From: Gnetum montanum
Taxonomy: Eukaryota; Streptophyta; Gnetopsida; Gnetales; Gnetaceae
Length of the DNA: 34,550 bases
Reading direction: 5' to 3'
Assembly: GCA_015680685.1 (NCBI GenBank)
Contig: MNCI01009159.1
Location: 26,365 to 60,914, forward strand
A program made the translations under genes and the position numbers. Of this stretch, positions 19,814 to 31,689 are shown in pieces. Each line of letters begins with the position of its first letter. Within the stretch, counting starts at the first letter, position 1. The notes beneath the pieces are model-generated. The model had not been told where the DNA came from, ran no database searches, and saw only the letters and a program-made list of their open reading frames with translations.

Positions 19814-22673
19814 TCAAATGGTCCCAAGTGGTGGTGCCTTGTGAGGCTCCAAGGGACCTTCACCGGCCTCATACAAGGGTGGTGGTTAAGGTGGCTATGA
19901 TTGTCCTGCTACTGCTACAAATTCAAGTGGGAGGTAGAAATCATCCAGAAGTGCTTTCATTTTCTCCTGCTTGCTTCTAGGATTATGCGCTATCCATGTA
20001 GCTTCATTGATGTGGGTTGGAATAGGCACATCCTAGGAACACGAGATTGTTGAAAACAACTCCTTCACATTGACGAACTAAGCAATGAACTATTTGCATT
20101 CAATGTCAAACACCTTGACTATGTACTTTAGCTTTTGGTAGCCATTCATTTGTTTGGCTAGGTTCTCAGTGATTGATCATTGATCTCTGAACCACGCTCC
20201 ATGAACTTCAAGTTCAATGTTTTCAGTCTCAAACTTCTACTTGGCATCTTTGTGGTGCTTGAACTTAGCCTCGTATAATAGATACAAGCTAGCCACTTGC
20301 TTTTCTAACTCTGACCATGCTCATATGGTAGTCAACATTGCTAGGTTTGCATATCAAAGATTGGCCAACTCCATATATTCTATCATTTCTTCAATTTGCA
20401 ACTCCTTTAAGTGAATCTTCATTTTTTTTGTATGTGTTGATCCCATCAATGATGGTTTGCCACATTTCTTTTCCCTGTTAGCATTGTAGGATAGCTTCAT
20501 TCATTTTTATTTTTACCATCTAAATGTCTTTTTCATTGACTTCCTTCTACAAGCCAACCTAGTCTCTGTAGTGATTTTTCACTTTTTCAAATTTGAGGGC
20601 CTCATTCTTCCAAGCAAAAATCTCAATGGAAGAATTTTGTCACAAGGCATACACTTTCTCCATTGATAGATTTCAATTTTTTGGAGCCAATCTCCTTAAT
20701 TCTGTGTTCACCTTAGCAAGTTGCTCCTGTTGTTGATGAATAAATTCTTACATCTGGTCTTTCTAAGCATCAACATTTTGCAAGCGATAATTCTATGTAG
20801 TCAAGGTCTCGTTCTCCTAGCACATCTATATCAAGTTCTTATAAATTTCATACATTTTTACTTTTTCAATAGACTAGTTGAAGATGACCATAACTACGTC
20901 CTTGTCAACCTTATGGAATTGTTCTTGAAGCTACTTGAAAGCTTCATCTCTTGTTGTTGCTGGGTTGATGATTGTAGGATTTTCAAGTTAGGCATGTAGT
21001 TTGACAACCTTCATAGCCAAGCATTGATTTCATTCTTGAGCCATTTTGAGTTGCCCCTCCAAAATAATGCATTTTACCCTTGCATTCAGTAGCTTCAACT
21101 AGGTTATAGTGATGTCTTCTAGAAAATCAAAGATACATGGAATCGTTTGCCCAATTCCCACCAATCGTTCTAGCAATTCTTCATGCTGGGCTATTTTTAG
21201 CTTTCCACTAACCATGCCTATAGATGTCTTCACATATTGAAGTGTAAATATGTCTAGTACAGACACCATAGGTGCATTTAATGCTTCAGCAACATGGTCA
21301 ACAACAACTACAACCACTATTTCTTTTTCTTGAGGCTACATCACCAAGACAATTGCCTCTTCAGCTTCCTCCAAATGTATTGAGAAAGTGGTGGCATTCC
21401 CAAAGATTTCTAGGAATATATGATGTTGTGATAAAGATACCATCACTTCTTGAGCATTAGGATCTGACCTTGTAGGTAGTTTTGTGCATTCGGTAGAGAA
21501 AATTAAACCACCCCTGGCCATCTGACTAACTATTTGGGCCACCTCATTAAGATGACTCATTGCTAGTCAGTACACAAATGGATCTACCCCACTCATTCTT
21601 GCTTATTGCTCCTATTCACTCAAAAGCTACTCTTAGATTTTGTGCAGATTCTTAATGGCTATGTAGGCCTCTAGCACTATTTCCTGAGTGGGTGGTGGTG
21701 GCGGTTGCTCCTCTTCTTGGGTCATCACTGGCATTTTATTTTTTATGATTTCTAACCATGAGGCTAAAGGAGCATGCTTTATGGTATTGTTGGAGTAGCA
21801 AATGATGCCTACTCTTTTGCAAAGTTTTTGTATGAGGCATGGAAAGGGTAAGGTCTTCCTTCTACATTTATTTTCCTTGAAGCATTTTTTGATCTCTAAG
21901 TAGATCAGTTGTGGAAGATTGATGGGCAATTTCCTGCTTAGAGTGGTGCATGCTTGAGTAGAGAAGATGGTCACCTTGCTTGTCCTCACCCTTGGATTAA
22001 GATGATAGGTTGCAATTTTGAAGTAAATTCACTCTGCTTGTGTGTGTGCACTGTACTCCTTACAATCAACCCCATAGCATCACCTGATCCACTCCCTCTT
22101 GGCCTCAAGATCACCTTTCATGAATAGTTCTGTTAGCTATGTTCTAATGTCAGGCAACCTAAGTGCCTGTGTGATCGCTTCTACCAAGAAAAACACTTGA
22201 ATATCCTTAATTTTGACAACGGACCCTAGCCTTCTATTACTCCAAAAGAGATATGTCTCTTTCATGTACAATTTTTCACTAGATGTGACTATTAGCCACA
22301 TGGGAAAGTTTTGTAGTTGAGTCTTGACATCCACTAGAGCTTTCTCAAGTAATGGTTTAAAGTGCATCTCTTGAAGAACTAATTGTTGGGTCTCTTGGGA
22401 CCTGATAATGTCAAGATAGGCCTATGTCAAAGTGACCTCAAGCCTTGGCATGGGTCCAAGCACTTCTCCTCACTATGATTGTTTAGTCGACACTTCTTCT
22501 TTTGGAATCTATTAGATAGATTCCAATTTGGGCTTCTCACAAAGAGGTCTCATTGCATGGGTTGCTTCCGGCAGTTCTTGACCTTATTCTTGTTGTCCCC
22601 TTTTAGCTCTGGGTCACTTTTCCCATGGTTGAGAGGATTCTCCTTCTTGTGGGTATTTCTATTTTGGTGCCAT
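19814..22673 (-). pseudogene. Extra ORF of element B: plant transposon-protein domain plus coiled coil
   Basis: One minus-strand frame can be followed from an ATG at 22673 for about 950 codons to a TGA at 19814-19816, with a single frameshift near 20405 and roughly forty in-frame stops, most one transition from Gln, Trp or Arg codons. In order: a basic, Gln-rich start (22673-22500); a globular part (22370-21700) with IYLEIKKCF, LPFPCLIQKLCKRVGI and EEEQPPPPP, resembling the 'putative plant transposon protein' domain; a long Lys/Glu/Gln-rich coiled-coil-like region (21300-20200, for example QEQLAKVNTELRRLAP); and a Pro-rich end (PPPLYEAGEGPLEPHKAPPL). It has the same sense as gag-pol and sits where Athila elements carry an env-like gene, but no signal peptide or membrane segment was seen. 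Function unknown. Element A lacks it. Confidence 0.7.
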
Positions 22674-22929
22674 TTGTAATCACAATGAAACCATGGATTA
22701 GTAATCATTATGTAACCTTAAAGCAATTGGGATACCTTTATCTCTTAAGGATGGTTACACTTTGGCTAAGTTGTGATTATGGCTGATTTAATTATGTTGA
22801 TTATCATTTTACTTATGTGTTATCACTAATAAATCATCTTGAAGGTTGTTGGAAGGGTTAACTCTTGAAAAAGTTGATGTTTATACGTGGTTAAGGTTAT
22901 TAACCCTTTGGGTAAGTTAGAAATTTTTT

Positions 22930-23225
22930 AAAAAAACTTCATTGATTTTTCATTGGAAACCTTAAGGTTTGCAGCCCCCACAATAAAGATCTTACCTATG
23001 GTAACTGTAGGGTTGAAAAACAAAGCAATTTGAACAAATGGTTGGGAAGTTATGAGCTCTAGAAGGTTTTTGGCTCTAAAAAATAGCAAAAAATCACCAT
23101 GTGTTATGAGAAAATGATGAAAAATTGCAAAGTGTTCGGTGGTGTATATATATGGTTTTGTGTTGCATCGACAGGACCTCATCGACGTAGTTGTTGATCA
23201 CTTTTAACGATCATCGACTTCAGTC
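22930..23225 (-). promoter_or_regulatory. LTR-like promoter segment upstream of extra ORF
   Basis: On the minus strand a TATATATAT (23145-23153) is preceded by two CATCGA-type units (23166-23187). This is the arrangement of the LTR B promoter (TATA preceded by GTCGAC...GGCCTCATCGA). About 150 bp downstream is CATAG|GTAAGATC, a good plant splice donor (22996/22995). The ATG of the extra ORF follows at 22673. An internal promoter or a captured U3 fragment is inferred. No acceptor could be assigned with confidence. Confidence 0.4.
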
Positions 23226-24012
23226 AAACTTGCAAAATACAAGGAGTTTCTAAGCGAAATTGGTGTCAAATGAAAACTTAAAAGATCAAGAACAATATGA
23301 AAACATAAGAAGAGGGTGTTGAAGTTCATAAATTTGGAAAAATGGAGAAAAATTGATTTGTAGGATGAATGAGATAAAAGGTTAAGAAGCATTGAGTGGA
23401 ATACTCAAATGGAATATGCAAAAGATAGGATTGTAGCAATGTCAAAGGTAAGGGACCTTTACTAACTAAACCAAGAGCTATGTAAGTGGATCCTCCCTAT
23501 ATCAGCCTCATGCCCTTATTTCCCTTGCATAACCTCAACTAAGAAGTCCATGGGCCCCATAGTCAATTTAATGGCATTACAAGTTAAGGACCAACCAGAA
23601 AAAACCTACCCAAGAATTCCAACACATCAAACCAAGACATAGAGCATAACATAGAACATGGTAGTGAGGTGAGTTATGGTAGCATGGATGAATGATAGAG
23701 AAGGTGGAATGAAGTTCTAAACTAAGGTTATAAGAAGTCCCTTGTGGAAGTTATGTTTAAAATGACCTAAGAAGATCCATCTTCAGTCTAGACCAAAACT
23801 AGCTGCTTTTAGTGACTTCGCATCGTCACTCTAAGACTAATCCACTTACTCAAGATGCAAGAGTGCTTCCACAAGACAACCACCATTCCACAAAGAGATG
23901 AAAAGAGTGGTAGGAAGTAAGAGAGAGGGCCTTAATTAGAGGGGACTTTCAAGCATAGGTGTATGTCATTCTAGTCCCTTAACTAGTGCTTTTAGCCCAT
24001 TTATTTATCCAA

Positions 24013-24160
24013 GGGATGTGCTTTGAATTCCCATTATTTTTATTCTTTTGAAATGGAAACCACACCATGCAAGGAATTATTCGTGTCTAAGGGATGTACT
24101 TTAAATTCCCATCATTTTTTTTTTGAATTTTTTGAATGAGAACCACACCATGCAAAACTT
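24013..24160. repeat. Duplicated 75-80-bp unit in spacer B
   Basis: Two copies with gtgctttgaa or gtactttaaa, a poly-T run and accacaccatgc, homologous to 7070-7225. Confidence 0.75.
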
Positions 24161-24874
24161 TATTTGACTTCCTATCAGTGGATGGTATGGAACAATAAGA
24201 AGTCTATGAAAAATAAGCAAGCATTGAAGCAAGTAGAAGAGTCTAAAGAGTATTGAGTTTTCTTAAAGTCACACCCTTTACAAATCTTTGAATCCTTCCT
24301 AATTTTGGAATTATCAAGGTTACCAATTGATTAAAAGTTTCTTTAATGAAAGGGACCTCAAATTCCCAAAATAAGAAAAACCATAGAGTTTGTCGGATGG
24401 TAGATGACATGGACTTATGACCTATTCCATGAAAAATAAACCATGTCAAAGCCATTAGACATCAAAATTCAAAAATAGAAACTAGACATCGAAAATCACA
24501 ACATTAAGCACAAACCATCATTAGTAAACAGAAATAATGGCATTGTGTCATGTGATAATAAGGTAATTTTATTAGCAAAAATGAGAAAATATCACACTTG
24601 AATAAAATAAAAAAAAGTAAAATATATAAGAAAGTGTAAAATAATCAAGAAAGATTTAAAAGTACTAACAATGGTGTAAAATTAGAAAAATTTTAAAAAT
24701 CCAAAAATTTGTAAATTAAATAACTTGTAAAATTAAAAACATGGAAAATAAAAAGTAGAAAAACTAGGAAGCCATATGGATTGTCAGCATGGATGGCCAT
24801 CTCCCCCATGACTAAGTTGGAAGAAGGAGATCCAAAAAATGGAACGTGTGTCCATCGCTCAAGGTGGTAGTTGC

Positions 24875-26092
24875 ACTAGCCTATCTTGATTCTAGAAAAG
24901 GCTTTACTTATTGGATGTTGACTAATTGCTTTTTATTTAGACTTTCAGGTTTGTAGATTATCATGGTCCCAAAGGGAAAATTTTGATCAATTATATAAGA
25001 TCCCTCCCACAATGTTTGAAATTTTTCCTTTTGGGGTACATGTGTGGGGTTCTAGTAGAAAACATGATCTCCTGGTTAAAGTTTTACTTTCCTAATTCTA
25101 AGGTCATGACATTGCTTGCTAAATTTCTTTCTCACCTCATTCAAGGATAGGGCCACTAATTGATTTTCATCTAACACATTTAGGTTAATCAATCTTTTTT
25201 TTTCTGCTAGACTTAGGTTAAGATTTAGATCACGGGCTATTGAGAGTGTCTGGAGCTCAAATTGAATTAGGAGCATTGAAATTTTCCCGTACACTAACTC
25301 ATAGGGAGAATAGCCAATAGGAAGTTTCCAAGTTGAATGGTAAGCCCAAAGAGCATCATTAAGTTTGGTGCTCCAATCTTTCCTATATTTGCTAATGGTC
25401 CATGTTAGTATTTTTGTGATCTCCCGGTTGGTTACCTCTGCTTGACCATTGGCTTGGGGGTGATAGGGTGTTGTTAATTTTTGTTCAACCCCAAAGAATT
25501 GCATTAATTTTCTAACAGTGACACCTATGAAATGAGTTCCATTGTTAGAAATTAATAAAAATGGCATCCCAAACCTATTTACAATATTTTGTTGCATGAA
25601 TCTAGGAGCAATGGATGATGTACAATCAGTGATGGCTACTGCTTCTACCCATTTTGTGCAATAGTTAATTGCTATGATAATATATGCCTTCTTGTTGGAC
25701 ATGGATGTGATGGGATCCATAAAGCCAATGGCCAATATGTCAAAAAGTTCTAGTGGTTGAATCCACTATTGAGGACCTTCTATGTGAGCGATCATCCCCC
25801 CATCTCATTGACAACATTCATAAGATTTGATGAACCAGTGGGAATCCCTATAGATTGTAGGCCAACAATATCCTACCATTAGGATTTTTATGGCCATGTG
25901 TCTCCCTGCATAGTGGCCTTCGCAAGGCCCTTCGTGAGCATCATGGAGAATGTTTAGTTGAACTTTGTCAAGGACACACCAATAAATCAAGCCATCGACA
26001 CAAACCTTGTAGAGGTATCTATTAATTTCCATGAAGTATTTTGCCCAATGAAGAAATTGTTTCTTATTTCTGAAATCCAAATCTTGTGGCAT
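24875..26092 (-). pseudogene. Element B integrase region
   Basis: Zinc-binding part at 25805-26092 (HEGPCEGHYAGR, then SYECCQ where relatives have a C-x2-C pair, so one Cys is replaced by Tyr). The core is open for 220 codons (25076-25735): the first catalytic Asp is Gly (AIGFMDPI), the second is Asn (LISNNGTHF), and the Glu is kept (NGQAEVTNREI). DALWAYHSTWKLPIGYSPY and LVYGK follow. The C-terminal part (KEKFQTLWEGSYIIDQ) runs past two stops to about 24880. The lesions differ from those in element A. Confidence 0.85.
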
Positions 26093-26302
26093 CTCCTAAG
26101 TGAGAAGATAGATGAGGATACCATTACACTATGTTGCTTTTATAAGCATTTTTTCACTTATTACTCCTATAAAGAGGATTTTTTGTAGAAACTAATCAAA
26201 GAGTGGGCTCTCTTCCTCTTTGTTATTCCATCGTAAGTGAGAGAGATGGTTAGCAATCACATTCTCAGTCCCTTTTCAATCTACCATTATGAGATTAAAT
26301 TC

Positions 26303-27500
26303 CTACAAGATCATGAGCCACCATATGACACGAGGGCTCACCATTGGCTTATTCTTGAGGAAGCAAATTGCACTATGGTCCATATGCACAAATACTTTGT
26401 AACCAAGCACATAGTACCTGAACTGTTCTAGAGCATACACCACTGCCATTAGTTCTTTCTTTGTGGTGGTGTAATTTAACTGTGCTCCCACAATGCTTTG
26501 ACTCGCACAATGGATATAGTATGAAAGGTTCTTATTATCCATCTGTGTGAGCATTGCTCCCAAAGCATAGTTAGATGCATTCATCATGATATGGAAGGGT
26601 CTGGGCCAATCTGGTGCTCATAGGATTGGTGTTTCTATGAGTTTCTCTTTTAACTATTGGAATGCATGTTCACATTCCTTGGTCCAAATAAAAGGTGCAT
26701 CCTTCTTTGTAAGTTCTACCAATGACTTTGTGATCTTAGAGAAATTCTCTATCAATCGTTGGTAGTAGCCAATGTGCCTAGGCAATGACCAAACATCTTT
26801 AACGATCTCTGGTTGGTATGTTATTTCTTGGATGATCCTTATCTTTTCTAGGTCTACCTCAATCCCTTTTTGCAAAATTTGGTACCCTAGCACAATGCCT
26901 TCTTGAACCATGAGATTCCTCTTTTGCCAATTGAGTCACAAGTTTGTTTCAACACATCTCTTAATACTTGCTTCAGGTGATTCAAGGCTTGCTCAAATGT
27001 AGCTCCATAGGTGGAAAAGTCATCCATGAAGACTTCTACACCACTACCAATATTTTGTTGGAAGATACTAAGGACCAGGTGTTGAAATGTTGCAGGGGCA
27101 TTACATAGACCAAATGGCATCCTACAATATGCAAAAGTCCCTTAGGGTCTCATAAATGTTGTCTTGGCATGAGCTTATAATGTAATTTGGATTTGGTTAT
27201 AGCCACTATAACCATCCAAGAAGCTATAATAACAATGCCTAGATATGGTGTCTAAAACTTGATTTACAAATGGCAAGGGAAAGTAATCTTTAAATGTTGC
27301 CATATTCAATAGCCTAAAATCAATGCAAACCCATCATTTGCCATCCTTCTTTGGCATATTTACAAGTGGACTAACCCACTCACTATCCATGATTGGATAG
27401 ATGAACCCTACCTTGAGGAGTTGTTTAATTTCCTCTTTGATGATCTACTTCAATTTGGGGTTTAGCCGCCTCTACAACTGCCTTCTAGGCTTCATGGCAT
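26303..27500 (-). pseudogene. Element B reverse transcriptase and RNase H region
   Basis: RT palm: MPFGLCNAPATFQHLVLS and catalytic FMDD (27019-27030) with FSTYG (26887-27120). Thumb: GYYQRLIENFSKITKSL and APFIWTKECEHAF (26654-26911). RNase H (26303-26587): the first catalytic Asp is Asn (NASNYALGAML), ELMAVVYALEQFRYY keeps the Glu, and VHMDHSA keeps an Asp. The N-terminal RT part (27290-27500) aligns with 10298-10504 of A but is out of frame. Frameshifts separate all three blocks. Confidence 0.87.
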
Positions 27501-27938
27501 GATTGATGTAAATGTGATGCTACCATATCCTAGAATTAATTCCTATTACCTCAGGATATAACCAAGCAAAGGCTATTGGCCAATTATTTACCACCTTAAA
27601 TAGTTTTTCTTTTTATTCAAGAGCAAGTTTGGCATTAATTATGACTAGTTTACCATTTTTAAGAATGTGTATTCCATATCGACTGGTAAAGTTCTTAGCT
27701 CTAAGGGCTCCTACTTAAAGTTATTAGGGATTTCTAACTCTCCCCAACAAGTATCATCATCTTCATCAGAGAGTTAGGAATGAACTTGTTCAATTTTGTC
27801 CATGCCTTCAACATAAGCACATGTTAAGCTATTAATTAGTTCCATGCATAATGTGCTGCTATTTAAGTCAGGTATCAGCCATTGGGTGTCCTCTTGTTTT
27901 GTGGTTGTCGTGTATAGACACCTTTGAACACTGATTTC

Positions 27939-28371
27939 TTATACATAGTGATTGCATGCTTTAATGTATGTACTCCTAATTAACCAAATCTTTTGCACAC
28001 AATTGCACCCATTATTGTTATGCGCAATGCATGGAATACATTTCTTCTCAATCTTGCCTAGTTCATTTTCCTTAGATATTTCTAAAGATAGGTTCCTTGT
28101 ATCCATACGTGCATTAATCGTGCTTAACCAAGCTCTTCCCATAATGATGGGGAAGTCACTTTTGCAGTTGTCCACCTTGATCACTAGAAAATTAGCAGGA
28201 TAGGATCATCCACAAACTATGGTTACAATGTTCTCTACTAGTCCCAAAGGGACAATAATCAACTGATCTGCTAATTCCATATGAATGTTTCTCTTCTTAA
28301 GTGGTGGTAGGTTTCAAGCCTTGTACACATCATGGGAGATGAGATTAACTCTAGAACCAGAGTCAAGAAGA
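27939..28371 (-). pseudogene. Element B aspartic protease region
   Basis: The active-site triplet DSG is intact at 28356-28364 in the context LDSGSRVNLISHDVYK. The downstream GRAWLSTINARMD lies in 27939-28184. Stops interrupt the frame. Upstream is gag and downstream RT, as in the family. Confidence 0.75.
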
Positions 28372-28599
28372 GCCTTGCATGGCTCATGTCCAATGATCTA
28401 TAGATAAATCAGTAGACTTCCTAGGTCAAATATTTTCATAGGAAGATTTCCAACCTTGATCGAGTCAGAGATAGCATGAGTTAGCATCAGAGTGAAGATC
28501 CTAGGTGAAACTTAGTTTGAACGACACTTGAAGGTGTTTGATGTAGAGGATGAGGGTGTTAGAGATGCAAGATGATCAGTCAGACTAGATTATGAGCTT

Positions 28600-30425
28600 T
28601 GAAGAGGATTGCTGGGTTGGATGAAAGGTCTCTTTCTTGATTGATTATGTAGACCACTTAGCTGGAAAGCTGGTTGTAAATGTACATCCCTCATAGCATT
28701 TCATTATTGCTGCTGTGGAGGAATCTCACCCTGCATGAATAGAGTAGAAGGTAACTAGATTGAAGGTGGAGGTGTATGTATAAAAGGATGTAGAGGATGG
28801 TGTGGATATGGATATGGGTTTTCCCCTCTAGCAGATGGTGAATGTGTTTGGTGGTACTCTAGAGGGTAATAGTGATACTAAAATAATGTATGACTTGTAG
28901 AGCTTCTAGGGAAGATGGGTTGCTAAACATAGTACCTATATGGATCTAGTTGCCTATAATGGTATTGCTACCTTAGTAGTGGCATTCCCCATGATTGTGA
29001 CTGGTACCACTGTTGGTATTGTTCATAAGGTTGTGGAGGAGTTCCACTTGGGTAGTAGGCTTGTTGTTGCTAGTGGAATTGCCTTGGATTGCCTTGAGGA
29101 TAAGGCAATCATCTAGGTACCTACCATGTGCTAATTGAGGATTTAATGCATACATCCTAGACTCTTGTAAGTGTGACACCACAAGGAAACATCCCTTTGA
29201 ATGTTCATATTGATAGATGTCATAATTAGTTTCATCATCAAAGTTAGTCTCCAAAACTTCCTCTACTACTACAGCTTTGCCCCTACCTCTTTGGTAGGCA
29301 CATTCAGCTTCTTTTCATCATCTATGATTATGATCACTATTTTGATCTTTGGATTCTTTAATAATCTTCATGGTCATTTGAAATTTTTCATCTAAAGAGT
29401 CCCATAATTTTTCAACCTTTTCCAAAATGTCAGAAACATACTTTTGGATGTGCAAGGTTTTTCTATTCACCACTTCATCAAGTGGTCACTCCTTGTCACA
29501 AAATTGGACCTCCCATTTCCTAATGGAAGGATCCCTATTATACTCTTTAGCACTTTCCCTTTTTCATAACTCATCTTCTTCTTTTGCTACCTACTTAATT
29601 AGCCTTTGGATCTGATGAGCTCTTAATTCAAACAATCTTCCTTGGGCATACACCCCAAGAGTTCTTCTTGTTTCTGCTCTGAGCCCATCTATGATGTGGT
29701 GAAGTTGTTCCCTCTAAGAATAACCATGGCCAAGGCATCAATGTAAGAGTGAATAGTATCTACCCATGGTGGCATCTAAGGGTTCATGCACTCCCTATTT
29801 TCATCCTTGGACTTGCCTTCTCAAATTAGACACTCTAGAGTATGTCTGATATTTTTCATTAAATAGCTCTAACCTGGTACTCCATCGATGAATAGATTTT
29901 GGCTCCAAAGTCTGGTACCAACTTTTAACTCCTTTGATGACTATCCTTGGGAAAAGCTTGCGTTTCTGCCATTCATTCTCTTTATTTTGTAAGGCATAGG
30001 CATCATGAAAATCTTGTAGATGTGTTTGTGGATCAGAGTTATATCCCCCCTCAAATCTTAGGATATTATTCATGTCTAAGCAATTGATCTAACTATCTTT
30101 AATATGCCTGGTTGGAATTTTAACTGCCTTTGCAATGTTGAGCATACTTCGAGTTACTAATAGAGATTCTTCATCATCACTATGTCAATAATGCTAATGA
30201 TGGTTTCGACCACCCCTTTAGTCTTGGTGGTCTTCATGGTCATTATTGTCTCATTGATTACCTTCATCACGATTATTTCAACAGTGACTTCTACGAGAAC
30301 TATCAAATGAAGATGAATGTTTGGAATCAAATAAAGAGGATGAAGAGAAAGGTAGACTACCATTTCCATTGCAATGTCCACCACCATTCTTTTGCTTATT
30401 ACAATCATCATCCTTAGATTTTGTC
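28600..30425 (-). pseudogene. Element B gag region, 5'-truncated
   Basis: The frame at 29801-30073 carries the retrotransposon gag signature (QDFHDAYALQNKENEWQ, then SWYQTLEPKSIHRWS and FNEKY). A Ser/Asn-rich N-terminal segment (30157-30420; SSSSLFDSKHSSSF) precedes it. A degenerate knuckle (YDIYQYEHSKGC, with Tyr in two Cys positions) is at about 29185-29225. The start of gag and the leader are removed by the junction with the truncated LTR at 30426. Confidence 0.75.
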
Positions 30426-31048
30426 ATTAACTAATTAACTAGCATTTCACTAATCCTAACATAAGCATCTAGTCCCACTTTCTATACACATCCTAAACCC
30501 ATGTATCCACTGCTGGGTGACCAAGCACTACGCTACTGGGCATACTAAGTAATAATGTTGCTGGCATTAGCAAGAAAATATGTGTTACACTCAAAGTGGT
30601 TGTACTTATGTGTTTAATCAATCTTACTTAATTGCTTCATTAACTTAACTACTAGAAATAATTAATAAATAATTGTAACATTAAATAAATTATTGAAAAC
30701 ATTAAATTCATAAATGAAAATAGGTAATCTATCCAAAGTGCTACAAGGTTTATCAAAAAGCTCATCTTTGTTGTCGCAAATATTATCGTGCTCAAGCACA
30801 ACAATGCTCGAATAAAGATCTGTACACTGAATGACTCCTGATACAGGCACTTGAGGGAAAAATTCTAACTTTCAAATGGAAAAACTACAAGAGTTTCACT
30901 ACAACTACAATCTCTTATGCCATAAACGCGGCTGGTAGGCGTGTATTTATAGCCAAAAATTAACACTGTGTCAACAAGGCCTCATCGATGCATGATAAGA
31001 TGCATCAACTAGGCCTCATCGACGTAGCCAACTGAAAGTGACTCATCA
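30426..31048 (-). repeat. 5' LTR of element B, truncated
   Basis: It matches 18909-19574 of the other LTR and lacks the 269 bp at its inner end, so U5 and the primer binding site are gone. It ends ACTCATCA. Confidence 0.88.
30944..30951 (-). promoter_or_regulatory. TATA box of 5' LTR B
   Basis: TATAAATA on the minus strand, 97 bp from the LTR terminus. Confidence 0.6.
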
Positions 31049-31053
31049 CTTAA
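31049..31053. repeat. Target site duplication of B, right copy
   Basis: CTTAA, identical to 18635-18639. Confidence 0.85.
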
Positions 31054-31400
31054 TAACATTAATGAAGAGGTCTATATCTACCAACCTAAAGTATATGTCA
31101 TCAAAGGAAAAGAAGATAGGATGTGTGGACATGATTTCAAATAATTAATAAATATTTTCTAAATAAAGGATATTCATCTTACATGTTTGAGCCCATTTTA
31201 TATTACAAACATAATAACAAAGATTTTATTATAATTATACTATATGTGAATGATGTTATTTTCATATCCACAAACAATAAATTGATAAAATATTTCAAGT
31301 TTGACATGAAGAGTGAATTTGAGATGAAGGACTTATTCATGTGGCACATACTTTGGCTCAAGAAACTCATGACACATCTGGGATTTCAAGTTCATCTTTA
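31054..31400 (+). pseudogene. Copia reverse transcriptase, C-terminal part
   Basis: Continues the copia RT in frame after element B: EEVYIYQPKVY matches the EEVYMEQPEGF segment of relatives. A stop follows, then 31183-31401 reads KDFIIIILYVNDVIF and SEFEMKDLFMWH. The catalytic YVDD box is YVND (31243-31254), one G-to-A change. Confidence 0.85.
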
Positions 31401-31509
31401 AATCAAAATATTTTTTGATCACATATCTCTAATTTAGTTATCAAATGAACATGTGCTACATAAGAAATTAAAATACAAACACCAAATATTACTTCATTGA
31501 TTAAGAAGT

Positions 31510-31685
31510 AAAGAATGGAAACATTATGCTTGAACATGTGCAATCCAATGATCAAATAGCAAATTTATTAACTAAACTTTTGTTAAATTACAAAAATAAG
31601 CACCTTTGCCATGATGTAGGTATCATGAAGATTCAAAATCCAAGACAAGAAGACCAAAGAAAATAAGCATTTCACACTAAAAAAG
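31510..31685 (+). pseudogene. Copia RNase H C-terminal tail
   Basis: LEHVQSNDQIANLLTK followed by HDVGIMK matches the VEHVRTEDQVADIFTKPL end of copia polyproteins. The connection and most of RNase H are deleted between 31400 and 31510. The LTR follows at once. Confidence 0.7.
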
Positions 31686-31689
31686 AAAC

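Larger units (their letters stand above)
22674..24870 (-). other. Spacer between integrase and extra ORF of B
   Basis: No coding frame. 22676-22800 and 23440-24860 align with 6190-6300 and 6480-7900 of element A. 22930-23225 has no counterpart in A and holds a promoter-like segment. 24013-24160 carries the same duplicated poly-T unit as A. Confidence 0.6.
18640..31048 (-). mobile_element. Ty3/gypsy element B, Athila-like, with extra ORF
   Basis: 12.4-kb minus-strand element nested in copia C. The left LTR is 18640-19574 and the right LTR is truncated at 30426-31048. The termini are an 8-bp inverted pair TGATGAGT/ACTCATCA, flanked on both sides by CTTAA (18635-18639 and 31049-31053). The internal order on the minus strand is gag, protease, RT, RNase H, integrase, spacer, extra ORF (19814-22673), polypurine tract. 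The inner part of the 5' LTR, the primer site and the start of gag are deleted at 30426. Protein motifs match element A, while LTR sequences differ, so A and B are sister families. Confidence 0.9.

Noticed and set aside
19814-22673. Envelope gene of a retrovirus-like element
   Set aside because: Position fits, but no signal peptide, transmembrane segment or fusion-like region is visible; composition is coiled-coil and Pro-rich.
28973-29615. Short plus-strand ORFs over gag B, and similar ones over both pol genes
   Set aside because: Antisense shadows of the minus-strand retroelement genes.
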